From NCBI GenBank assembly GCA_028583405.1, contig CM053256.1, positions 25,951,325-26,015,324 on the forward strand: a stretch of 64,000 nt of DNA, written 5' to 3'. Shown piece after piece: positions 36,531 through 46,529 of the stretch (the first letter of the stretch is position 1; every line of letters begins with the position of its first letter). Origin of the DNA: Pogonophryne albipinna. Lineage: Eukaryota > Chordata > Actinopteri > Perciformes > Artedidraconidae. The notes beneath the pieces were generated by a model. The model did no database searches. It had not been told where the DNA came from and saw nothing but the letters and a program-made list of their open reading frames with translations. Position numbers and translations under genes: made by a program.

Positions 36531-37316
36531 GACATGGTTATGTCCTTCAGCGTTTTTTTACTGCGTTTAAGACACAAGGCATGTTTGTCGGGCACCTACT
36601 CTCGTGTCAACTTTTCAAGTGCAATGAGGCATGTTGCGCCTTACATTACTCAGCGACCATAACCAACTAACCGTACCATCCAACATCTTCAAGGTGTTTT
36701 AAAAACATGTTTTATTAAAATAATGCGGTCTCTGTCTCTGATTGAATCCGCTCTGTTGTGTTCAAAAGCAGAGCCCAGGAGAGATACCTGTATGTCAGCT
36801 GGTGCCGAGGCTAACCTTCAGACAAACCGTGGGCCCTGTTGAGACACTGCTATCCTAACACCAATCTTATATAAAATAGATTATTTATAACATAATATAA
36901 AGAACTAAAAGCCAGGGTGGATTTGACTGTTAGCTAACAGTGGATCATGAAAGATCATAATATGTCTTTACTGACACAGAAAGAGAGCAGAGAAAGAGAG
37001 AGTTCCGGCTCAATGACAGACCAAAAGAAAACACAAAGATCCTGGCATCCAGAAGAAAACGGTTGTGGTCACTGTTCGAAAAACTTTTAGGATGAGACAA
37101 GGTATGTCTTGCTGCTCAGGGTGGATACATTTTGCTGTTTGCATGTACTTGCAGTTAATTTATAAAAAGTGTGGGAGCTTGACCAACATCCATTTCTAAC
37201 AGCATAACGTATACTTAATACAATGAATATGAAATTCAATGGAAAGATTTTTTTTGGGAAATGGGGAAGTCTCAAATGCACCGTATGGTGATATTGACCA
37301 CACACACACACACATA
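36531..37316. other. Unannotated sequence
   Basis: No gene recognised. There is a short CA run at 37298-37315, directly left of the next hAT. Confidence 0.4.
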
Positions 37317-37389
37317 CCATGTATCAGTGGCGAACCGTCAGGGCCTTCAAGGTATTCATATACTGATATTCTGAACAATCTGTGCTGTT

Positions 37390-37511
37390 GTATTTGCTGT
37401 AAAGTGTCTCTACTGTAGGCTATTTTTATTATATGTACAGCACTTTGGCTCGACCAAAAATCGTTTATAAATGTGCTATGTAAATAAAACTTGATTTGAT
37501 TTGATTTGATT
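37390..37511 (+). mobile_element. LINE 3' end with (TTGAT)n tail
   Basis: GTACAGCACTTTGGCTCGAC is followed by AAATGTGCTATGTAAATAAA and three or more TTGAT units, a common LINE 3' UTR and tail layout in fish. Confidence 0.6.
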
Positions 37512-37710
37512 CAGAGAATACCCTGGAACACTCAGATAAAACAAACAAAAAATCGATTTAATTATATAAATAAAATGTATATAAAATGAATAAATGAGAA
37601 TCGTATCTGTGTTGTTGATCTGTAATATTACAGTGTTATGTTGATTTGTTTGTCCTTCTTGGACCATGCACTACGCATTTCAGTGGTTTTGTGTTAGAAA
37701 AGAAAGCAAC

Positions 37711-38156
37711 CAATCTGTCACAAACGAGCTGAGGACCAAAATGCAAAACACGGGAAACCAGGGATAGTCAGTAACCAGCTTTATTGAAGGCAATAGGCTG
37801 GTAGGAGACAAAACGGCAGATAGTAGGCAAAGGGCTGGTCGGGGAAAGGCGAGTGTTCCAGGATAAAGCAGGACGGGAGTCGCAGGTACAGAACGGGTCA
37901 GGGAGCAGGCGAGGTAGGCTGGTCAGGGACATGCAGGGTCGAAACCCGGGAGAGCAATCTGGAGGGTAATGCGGGAAAGACTGGCATGCTGCAAAGTACG
38001 ATCTGGCACTGAGGTGAAAGTGAAGTGGGCCTAAATACTAATGGAGCCGATGGGTGTAACAGAGTGAGAGAGAGAGACACAGGGTGTGACTACCAGGTGA
38101 CTAAGGAATGTGAATGCAGAAAATAGGTGAGTGAGAAAGCAGACTGTGACACAATC
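37711..38156 (-). mobile_element. Solo LTR (436 bp) with 5-bp TSD
   Basis: On the minus strand it starts TGTCACAGTCTGC and ends CGTTTGTGACA, the TG...CA rule. CAATC lies directly on both sides (37711-37715 and 38152-38156). A minus-strand AATAAAGCTGG near 37776-37786 is a likely polyadenylation signal. No internal retrotransposon sequence is present, so the internal part was lost by LTR-LTR recombination. Gypsy-like by general appearance only. Confidence 0.82.
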
Positions 38157-38539
38157 AGATCTTGTTCTGGGTCTCTGGGTAGAATATCCTTCAACCAAGG
38201 TATTCTACATCCTTGATAGAATGCCCTGGCCGTTGCACTGAATGAGAGCGTACGTTTGGACTGACAGTTTGATCAACCAATCATATATTGATTTGTAGCC
38301 AATGGGCGTATTCTTTAAGAGTTTCCCTCGGCTCCAGGGTACTCTAGAAGGCCCGCTAGTTAACTGGCTCGAGACAGAGGATCGATTCTAGATGAATGCG
38401 ACGAAGCAATTCATGCCGTTTTATTGTTTTTAACGTTGAAATGACAAGTGCAACAGGTGAAGATGAAGTTGTTGCGGAATTGTTGTGAGTACCCTTTTCA
38501 AGACGACAATTCAGTGAAAAGACGGACATTATAATGCCG

Positions 38540-38580
38540 CGGAGGTGGGGGGGGGGCGGTGGCGGCGGGGGGTGTGTGTG
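38540..38580. repeat. Short G-rich tract (GGGGGGGCGGTGGCGGCGGGG)
   Basis: A G-rich stretch with several runs of G, able in principle to form a quadruplex, within the right part of the hAT. Confidence 0.6.
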
Positions 38581-38702
38581 TCTACAGAAGGTCCAGTTGT
38601 GATAGACACGGTTCGCCACTGCCATGTATACATCACTTCAGGGGACATTACATTGACTTACATGCATTTCCTGGAGACTTATCCTAACCTTAACCATAAC
38701 CA

Positions 38703-38732
38703 ACACATGCCTAACCCTAACCCTTACCCTAA
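38703..38732. repeat. Short telomere-like (CCCTAA) stretch
   Basis: About four CCCTAA-type units, one degenerate. This is too short and too imperfect to mark a telomere fusion; it is probably low-complexity sequence. Confidence 0.6.
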
Positions 38733-38881
38733 CCCTATTTAGAGAGAATGGACGTCCATTCTCGGGAGACGTCTGACAGTGGTGCGGTTACCCAAAGTGA
38801 CAGACCTAATTTTACCTCTATTTAGAGGCAATGGACTTCCACTCTCGGGAGAGCCCCAAACGACGGACTGTAAGCAGGGTC

Positions 38882-39094
38882 CCACAATCAAAGGCACCCA
38901 GAGATCCAGGGTGATGCACATTTCATCCACATTTGACTCATGAAATGTACAGGAATCTGTCCATTTCATCCACATTTAACTCATGAAATGTACAAGAACA
39001 TAAGCACGGCAGCAGAGTCACTGCTGTAAGCAGGGTCCCACACTCACAGGCAGAGATCCAGGGTGATGCACATGGCTTTCTTACCCAGGACTAA
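38882..39094 (+). repeat. Duplicated segment, copy A (left part)
   Basis: CATTTCATCCACATTTGACT and CATGAAATGTACAAGAACAT, followed by CTGCTGTAAGCAGGGTCCCA, recur at 40774-40906. The first module is itself doubled at 38918-38990. Copy A continues after the MITE at 39862. Confidence 0.8.
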
Positions 39095-39861
39095 TGGCGC
39101 GTTTCCACTGCAGCGGGTAGCTCGCTTTAAGCGTGCCGAGCCGTGCGGGGCCCGTTTTTGGTTGCGTTTCCACTTGGCCTAGTTTTGGCCCGGGGCTACT
39201 TTTTCACCTTTTTTCTGGCCCGACTAAATCATGGTTCTAGGGCCAGGAACAACCAGGCTGAGTCGGGCTGAGTATGCTAAACTAGAGAGAGAATCGCTAG
39301 CAAGGGGGCTACAACTACAACAAGATGAACATATTTGACCGTGATTTAATTGTAATACACGTTTCAAAATGATGCCGAATTAACAACATACTGATACCGG
39401 TTAGTAAAAACCATGAATTAATGCTTTGACAAGTCTGCAGACAGACGGCAGGCGAAAAACCTTTTAAAATGCGTGCTTTCTAAATGGAGCTTGGCTAAGC
39501 TAACGTTATATATGCTCCGACCGTCCACACTCACAACAACGGCCTATACAGACATAAATAAACCAGCGACTGTATTCGCCATGACACAGGCAGTCTGTGG
39601 TTTGTACTTGTTTAACTTGTGTCTAGTTTCTGAACAGATATGAGGAGCTGTGAGCTCTGAGTGCTAAGAGCTAACGGCTGTGTTGTTGTTTGGGGCGCTC
39701 ATTGAAGATGACGTCACGGCTCCGCCTACACTGTGTTACTATAGTAACTACCCCAGTTCCTAAACTGTAATGGAAGCGCAGCATTAAAGTGAGCCGGGCC
39801 TAATAAGGCCTAACCAAACCGAGCGAGGCCGAGCGAGGCCTGCAGTGGAAACGCGCCATAA
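39092..39861 (-). mobile_element. TAA-flanked MITE (TGGCGCG...CGCGCCA), copy 2
   Basis: TGGCGCGTTTCCACTGCAG at 39095 and its complement to 39858, TAA on both sides (39092-39094 and 39859-39861). It splits duplicated sequence whose uninterrupted relatives at about 40901-40909 and 40061-40069 carry a single TAA at the same place. This is direct support for the 3-bp target duplication and the exact ends. Confidence 0.93.
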
Positions 39862-40117
39862 GTGTGTGAAAGCTGGGGAACAGTGCTGTGAATACAGGGA
39901 GACAGCAGCAGCGCGGGCTGTGACCCAGAGAGCTCCTTCCAGCACCTCGCTCTCTCCCACCCAGAGGACAGGCTGCTTCGCAGCACTATGTAACCCAGGA
40001 AAACAGCTTCAATCCTGGGTATGTCAGTGTTAAAAAGTACATTAAACTGGTTGAATTACCCAGTAATAAGTGTGTGAAACCTGGGGAACAGTGCTGTGAA
40101 TACAGGGAGACAGCCCA
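39862..40117 (+). repeat. Duplicated segment, copy A (right part)
   Basis: GTGTGTGAAAGCTGGGGAAC and GTGCTGTGAATACAGGGAGA recur at 40070-40111 and 40910-40951. The 62-codon frame over it is not a gene. Confidence 0.75.
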
Positions 40118-40374
40118 CTGACAACTCTCCTTACATTCATCCAGAGTCAGAAAAAGTCCAAGTTAACTTTTGGAAGAACCAGAGAAAAGGGGTGAAAATG
40201 GAGAAATTGTATCCCAAAATAGTGTCTCTTAAGGCGGGTAGAGTCCCCTGACAACTCTCCTTACATTCCTCCAGAGTCAGAAAAAGTCTAAGTTAACTTT
40301 TGGAAGAACCATAGAAAAGGGGTGAAAATGGAGAAATTGTATCCCAAAATAGTGTCTCTTAAGGCGGGTAGAGT
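40118..40374 (+). repeat. Tandem duplication, period 130 bp, two copies
   Basis: Units start at CTGACAACTCTCCTTACATT (40118 and 40248) and end with AAGGCGGGTAGAGT. They differ at only a few bases, so the duplication is recent. No coding sense is visible. Confidence 0.92.
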
Positions 40375-40773
40375 ATGGGGTGACGTATATGGACACTTGA
40401 GCACCAGCAAGACCCCCACCTACATAACCTTGTGCACCAGGCGAACCTGTGTACCCACACTTAAGCACTCCCCCACGGACTAAACCAAGAGGGAACACTG
40501 GTCAGAAGTTCGTACCACTGGTAACACTGAATACAAATAAATAAAAATGTCTCAAGGTAAACAGGGGCATGCCATTAAAACTGCTATGCATTGAGGATTT
40601 TAGTCCGAGATGAGTGCTTATCTGCGGGTATATTGTGTCAGCTTCGTGGACCCCAATTTAGCAGGACATGTCCATGATATTGACAAACATATTTATATAC
40701 AGAATGATGATTATTTTACCCTCAGATCAGTGCTTTTATGCGGGTATCACTGCTGTTAGCAGGGTGTCAGCTT

Positions 40774-41075
40774 TTTGTCCATTTCATCCACATTTGACTC
40801 ATGAAATGTACAAGAACATAAGTACAGCAGAGTCACTGCTGTAAGCAGGGTCCCACACTCACAGGCAGAGATCCAGGGTGATGCACATGGCTTTCTTACC
40901 CAGGAATAAGTGTGTGAAAGCTGGGTAAAAGTGCTGTGAATACAGGGAGACAGCAGCCAGAGCACACCCAGAGATCTCCTTGCAGCGCATGGCTCTTGCA
41001 CCCAGACTGCACCCAGAGAACAGGCTGCTTCACAGTACTTTGCAAGCCAGGAAAAGTGATTGAATCCTGGGTATA
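40774..41075 (+). repeat. Duplicated segment, copy B, with empty MITE site
   Basis: Corresponds to 38957-39094 plus 39859-40022 without the intervening MITE; the join is at CCAGGAATAAGTGTG (TAA at 40907-40909). It ends in AATCCTGGGTAT, shared with 40011-40022. Confidence 0.85.
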
Positions 41076-41712
41076 CATGTTTTAAATAGGCATCACCACA
41101 TTTTACAAGCCAGGGAAGGTGCCTGAATCCTGGGTAAACATTGTTTAATTGTTTAAGTGTTTTTAAATGTGTGAAAACAGTGTTTTGTCACTTTCAAAAC
41201 TCTCCCGTCATTGCCCGGAGAAATTGGGTCGATGTTGTATTCAATCTGACCGTTAATATTCCAGTGAGACGAAGTACCATGGGCGTCGCAGCCATTATAT
41301 GAGGGTGGGACAAGTCCCCCCCACTTTTTCAAATGATTAGTTTAGACTCCCCCACTTTTACCATGTGGAAAGTCCGTGAATTGGTCTATCCACTCGCCGC
41401 ACTTTGTAGAGCGCTGTGTCAGTGCTTCACTATCAAATCCATTCCACTTGCTTATTGAGAGAATGCCCAAATCAATGAAACTCCGTACCATGTTTTCACT
41501 GCTACTTTGTACCAAGGCAGATTCTCACATAGCGCGTGCATGTTCAAGGAGTGTTGTCATAGTTGGACAGCTCATACCTGTTGTATGAAGCGATGCCGGT
41601 AGCGGAGGTAAGGCAGTAAAGGCACACACACCAAATGTTCAGGAAATGATTAATACAGCGAAAATCAAAGCTGACGATCTCTTGGTTTGATATGTTTTCT
41701 CCCCCAGACAAC

Positions 41713-41748
41713 ATGGACATAAGAAAAAAAAATTCAAAGAAGAGGAAA
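41713..41748 (+). pseudogene. hAT transposase exon remnant (MDIRKKNSKKRK)
   Basis: It lies between an acceptor-like TTTTCTCCCCCAG and a donor GTAAGT. The Met-Asp-Ile-Arg start followed by a Lys/Arg cluster resembles the N-terminus of hAT transposases with a TTF-type zinc finger. The phase (0) matches the next remnant at 42374. It is a decayed part of the surrounding hAT, not a host gene. Confidence 0.5.
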
Positions 41749-42373
41749 GTAAGTCATCAGCTGGTAGCAGTTAATCAGTTAACAGTGATGGCGGCGGCGT
41801 CGTCTCACTTCTGGAGAGGAGTTTCGTCTTTATGTCATGATAGAGAGATACAAATACTGAATAGTTTAAATGAGAAAAGGCATCGAAATGCCAGGTTACT
41901 AGTATTTATCATGTAAACAGGGAACATGAATAACCCGATCTCTCTGTGCTCATGTAAACACCATGATGTCCATGTAGAGGCGCAGTCAGTGTGTTTTACT
42001 GCCTCAGTTCGATAAGAGATTATTTTCTGAGTTCTTAGGTACGCTCTCTCAAAATGGTAATGTGCATTATGTTTTAATTATACTTCTTATCATTCAGAAG
42101 CTTTTTGTGTGTGTTTATGTTTTACTGAGTGCTTATAGGCCATTTCCATCCCAGTATTCAGTTAACTGTTTATTTTCTGTGCACATTACATAGACTAGCT
42201 AATATTCTACCTACTGCTTGGGACTTTGAGTCTTCAAAATGTCCAATGTCACAGACTGGGACTTACTTTAGAGTCAGTTGTATTTACATTCAGTATGACT
42301 TGTTATGATTCAATGTGAAAGAGTATACTGCTCAATAAATAGTGATCACTTCACCACCTCTCTTGACATCTAG

Positions 42374-42463
42374 GCGCTTGAGAGTGAGTCAGAGGCAGAA
42401 CACAGGGACAGTGGAGAGAGGTCCATTGCTGAGGCGAGTGATGAAAGGGAAATGACAATTTAG
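42374..42463 (+). pseudogene. Second hAT transposase exon remnant (acidic)
   Basis: After a TTGACATCTAG acceptor the frame reads ALESESEAEHRDSGERSI then AEASDEREMTI and stop. It is an acidic, low-complexity segment of the kind that follows the basic start of hAT transposases. It joins in phase with 41713-41748. The zinc finger and catalytic domains are missing. Confidence 0.45.
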
Positions 42464-42566
42464 AGTAAATTGTGATGTGGACTCTCATCCCAGAATTTTA
42501 AGGAAATCAGTGGGGATATTGAACAGGAAGCATTTCAGTCAAGGGGCATCATATGACCAATATAGA

Positions 42567-43588
42567 CAGAAGAGCAGTGACGTGCGGTGAGGTTCATGGC
42601 TGGTGAGGCACTCTTTCAGAGTCAGATTTACAAATATTATATTTTGACCTTAATCTAAATATTCGGTTATTTTCAAAAGCTTTTTTGGTCTGATGCTTCG
42701 ATTCATTTTAAACAGACCGTTCAACAAAAGGATACCCACAATCTAAATATTGGATTGTTCTTTCTTAGTAAGAGATTTTCATTAAAATTGGGGTCTTACC
42801 TTGACTTGAAGATGAAGTCCATGCTATCCTTCTGGACAACAATCTCTATTACTTTTTTGTAAAAGTCCTCCTTATCTTCCTCTAGTTTCAAAAGCCTAGT
42901 TTGTTGTTTGCGTCTACCGTCTCTGCGTAGAATAACAGTAGCAACAAGAACCTGTGGGCTCACTTGCGCCCCCTTCAGTGCGGCAGAGGTTATGACTGCC
43001 TCTCCTGGTGCTTTTTTCATTGCCGTTGTATGATGAGACCAGCGAGCTTAAATATCATATATACGTGAAATAAGTTATTTAGAGACTATGGATGGCGAGG
43101 ATAAATGTAATAAAGGGATCTACAAACATTACATTGGTGACATACAGTGAGATGGTGCAGGCATGCGCTTAGGGCCCGCTTTCCAGCCAGTTTCTGTGGG
43201 GTGACGCATTCTGAGGTGAGGCAGATCTCATCTGTGCCTCACCTCACCACACAGTAACTGGCTTGAGCGCGCTCACAAAATAAGTGCCCGCGTTAAATTA
43301 GTGCCCGCGCTCCAGCCAGTTACTGTGGGCTTACGTGAGGCAGAGCTCGTCCCTGCCTCACTTCTCATCACTACCCGTAGTTGTAGCGGAGCTCGGCCAA
43401 TTTGCTGATTTTAACTATAAAAAGCGATTGGAATCATACATAAATCACATTTACAACACAGATCAGTGGAGACATTTTATTATTATTACTATTTAGTTTT
43501 TCTTTTGTTGTTTTTCCGTTACATTGGAGTATGACAGGTGAGGCTCTGCCTCCCCTGCCTCCCCTGACTGCACGTCGCTGCAGAAGAG
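42567..43588. mobile_element. Nested hAT element (1006 bp), perfect 8-bp TSD
   Basis: CAGTGACGTGCGGTGAGG at 42575 and the near complement (CTGACTGCACGTCGCTG) ending at 43580. CAGAAGAG flanks both sides (42567-42574 and 43581-43588). The minus-strand 74-codon frame (42796-43020) with KLEEDKEDFYKKVIEI is charged and helix-like, perhaps a captured or leftover piece; I do not recognise it. Confidence 0.92.
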
Positions 43589-44051
43589 CAACATTTATTT
43601 GAACATTTAAGTCAATGATACCATTCCTAGGTGAACTTAACATCTGTATGGAGTCAGATCAGTCTCAATATTAATAAAGGCTCACAGAAGGATTCACAAA
43701 TATATTTTGCGATTGATATATAAATGGCTCTCCACAACAATATCTCTGAATGCACTCACAAATATTTATTGTTGTATATAAATGTACAAAAATGGGCATT
43801 TAAACGGCTTTTTATTAATTCAAAGACGGCTCTGAATTAATAATCAAATATGTTTCCTTTCTTTACTACTGGATGAAAATGTACCCATCATTTTCCTCAT
43901 GCTAGTATAGCCACATACAAGTATCAAACCACCTGTTAAAATGCACCAAAATACAGGAAATAATTTTTTTTTCGTGGGGGGCGACCCCCACGCCCCCCCC
44001 CCGTTAAAAATGTCCCCCATTCAGGATGCTTCCTACGCCCATGGGAAGTAC

Positions 44052-44393
<342 letters not shown>

Positions 44394-44511
44394 ATAAGAG
44401 TAATTTATATTTAACAATCTTAAGTTAATATTTTCTAATTTGATACTTTGGCAACACTACTTCCTGACACTTTAAAGAGAGGTATACAGGAAGAGAGAGA
44501 AACCGAAGGAG

Positions 44512-44515
<4 letters not shown>

Positions 44516-44607
<92 letters not shown>
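44516..44607. repeat. (TG)n microsatellite, about 46 copies, just upstream of tgfbr2 exon 1
   Basis: Pure TG repeat ending 113 bp before the inferred start codon, so it lies in the promoter or 5' UTR. Confidence 0.98.
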
Positions 44608-44609
<2 letters not shown>

Positions 44610-44720
44610 TGAATGGTTCAGCAGTGAGTCTCCAGCTGCTGAGCGGAGTGCAGCTCTTGGCGCAGCGGACTCTCCCCCCCCCTCGCCCCGCTGCCTCAGA
44701 GGAGAAGGAGACCGGTGAAC
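44608..44720 (+). promoter_or_regulatory. tgfbr2: Inferred tgfbr2 5' UTR / core promoter region
   Basis: A locally GC-rich stretch between the (TG)n repeat and the start codon, with CTCTCCCCCCCCTCGCCCCG near 44669-44688. No TATA box is evident. The start-codon context is AACATGG, a good vertebrate initiation context (A at -3, G at +4). The transcription start cannot be placed from sequence alone. Confidence 0.4.
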
Positions 44721-44787
44721 ATGGAGGGACCGCGGGGAGTTCTGTCTCTCTGCCTGTTCACTGTGCTGCTGCAGCCCGGGACTCTGG
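44721..44787 (+). CDS. tgfbr2: TGF-beta receptor type II, coding exon 1 (signal peptide)
   Basis: ATG at 44721 encodes MEGPRGVLSLCLFTVLLQPG then TL and one base of the next codon. It has a short charged start and a Leu/Val-rich hydrophobic core, as in a cleavable signal peptide. The exon ends in phase 1 at the donor CTGG|GTGAGT. Joined to the 58160 exon it keeps the frame and has the same phase (1) as exon 1 of the mammalian gene. Signal peptides diverge fast, so exon 1 rests on position, phase, leader character and start context, not residue identity. Another upstream exon is possible. The adjoining intron is about 13.4 kb. Confidence 0.72.
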
Positions 44788-44989
44788 GTGAGTACCATGA
44801 ACTTTATCAAGACTATGTTAGTGGCTCCGTGTTCTGACAGTAGTGTGTGTCAGCGTGTGTGAAGCAGACTGTGTGGTAGGGAACCAGGCACGCGGACAGG
44901 TGACGCAGTCAGCGGCTGACACTGTTTATCCACAGAGAGAATTAGACTTAATATCTTCCTTCCATAACATCCGGTACCAATTAATACAA
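44788..44989 (+). other. tgfbr2 intron 1, first part
   Basis: Begins with the GTGAGT donor. No repeat is recognised before the hAT at 44990. The rest of intron 1 (to 58159) is described piece by piece below. Confidence 0.6.
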
Positions 44990-46091
44990 GTTGTTTGCAG
45001 TGGTGGAAAAAGTATTCAAATGTCTAACTTGATTAAAAGTACTGATACTAAACTTTAAAATTCAAAGGTGGAAGAAGTACTCAGACCTTGCACTTGAGTA
45101 AAAGTATAAGTACCAGAGTGTAGGAATACTTTGTTACAAATAAAAGTCCTACAATTAAAATGTTACTCGAGTAAAAGTTAAAAAAACAGGAAAGTATTGG
45201 CACCTAAATGCACTTCAAGTGCCAAAACTAAAAGTACTTATAATGCAGATTGGCTTATGATGTGTTTTGATAATGATTATTGATGCATTCATCTGTTTCT
45301 CAAAGCTGGTAAAGGTGCAGCTAGTTTGAATGACTTTCTATACTGCAGGGTAGCTTGTGAATTTACTCCAGGTGGAACTAAAGTCTGATTTAAGAGTTAA
45401 TTATATTTCACATCATTAATCCAAATCTGTAAAGTAACTAAAGGTTCTAAATAAATGTAGTGGAGTACAAGTACACGATTTACCTCTGAATTGTACTGGA
45501 GAAGAAGTACAATGTAGCAAATAATCAAAAATACTTAAGTAAAGTACAAGTAGCCTCTTACAATTGTACTTAAGAACAGTTCTTGAGTAAATCAAGCTGG
45601 TAAAAAATACAAAATGTCATCTAAAAGTACTGCATCAAGAAGGGTACTTAAGTGAAAGTATTATAGTACGATAAGCAAAATGTACTCAAAGTGTCCAGAG
45701 TGAAATCACTTATTGCGGAATTTCTTTTTTTATTATTAGTTTTAAAATCTTCACATTTACGATGCTGAAACTGGGAAACATTTTTGTGGAAAACTTTCCC
45801 ACTCTTAGTTTTAGCAAATCAAATGTAGTATTTGATGGTTTCAATCTATACAAAATAATATTTTTAAATGTTTTGCTTGTGTGTCACAATCAGAATTTTT
45901 AAAGTAACTAGTAAATACATCTGTTCATAAATGTTGGCAAAAGCACAAAATTGGCTTCCAAAGTGTAGAAGAGTAGAAGTATAAAGTGCAATGAAATAAA
46001 AATGCTTCAGTTAAGTGCAAGTACCTTAAATGTGTACTTTATTCGGTATTTGAGTTAATGTACTTAGTTACTTTCCACCACTGGTTGTTTG
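44990..46091. mobile_element. hAT element (1086 bp), perfect 8-bp TSD, in intron 1
   Basis: CAGTGGTGGAAAAAGTA at 44998 and the complement TTACTTTCCACCACTG ending at 46083. GTTGTTTG on both flanks (44990-44997 and 46084-46091). The interior is full of AAGTACT/AGTACTT-type motifs in both orientations, possible transposase sites. A relative of its interior lies at 24328-24490. Non-coding. Confidence 0.92.
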
Positions 46092-46139
46092 GTGTAATTG
46101 ACCAGTAATGCGGAGCCCATCAAAAGCAATGATGTGACA

Positions 46140-46529
46140 TTAAAGGTGGGGTAGGTAAGTTTGAGAAACCGGCTCGAGATACACTTTTTGTTATATTCCA
46201 TGGAATGCTCTTAACATCCCGATAGCAATGAATATCTTAAGTGCTTTGAAAAAAGATCCATAAAAAAATGTCATCTTTGGAAGCCGTAGTACTGTAAAAA
46301 GCACGACCAATCATTTTAGCCGGCCCGGCTAAAATAACTGGATGGCCTACCTGCCTGTCAGCCTTCCATCTGTGCACAAACTTATCTCGTGCCCTCATTG
46401 GTCATGTGCGCGTTCGTGTGTGTTGGAGGAGAGGCTCTGTAAGGAAGTGGCAGATTTTTTCCGGCTGTGTATTTTCAAATTCTAGCGCACTCGAGCTGGT
46501 TTCTCCAAAATTACCTACCCCACCTTTAA
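46140..46529 (+). mobile_element. TTAA-flanked MITE, copy 4, in intron 1
   Basis: Complete copy with TTAA at 46140-46143 and 46526-46529 and the same TIR as the copies at 1814-4458. The 123-codon frame starting at 46406 begins inside it and runs into unrelated sequence; it is not a gene. Confidence 0.85.

Larger units (their letters stand above)
37317..38629. mobile_element. hAT element with perfect 8-bp TSD, carrying a solo LTR
   Basis: CAGTGGCGAACCGT at 37325 and its complement ending at 38621 are the termini. CCATGTAT flanks both sides (37317-37324 and 38622-38629). The same terminus family (CAGTGGCGAGCCGT) bounds the 60672-63655 element. The interior holds a LINE tail and a solo LTR, so most of its 1.3 kb is not its own sequence. 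Confidence 0.92.
41270..44051 (+). mobile_element. hAT element (about 2.8 kb) with transposase 5' exons
   Basis: The ends are CATGGGCGTCGCAGCC (41278) and the complement TACGCCCATG (to 44043). The 8-bp flanks CGAAGTAC and GGAAGTAC differ at one base. Two coding remnants (41713-41748 and 42374-42463) look like the start of a hAT transposase. A second hAT is inserted at 42575-43580. The transposase core is absent. Confidence 0.85.

Noticed and set aside
38703..38732. Interstitial telomere
   Set aside because: Only about four CCCTAA-like units, one degenerate, in low-complexity surroundings.
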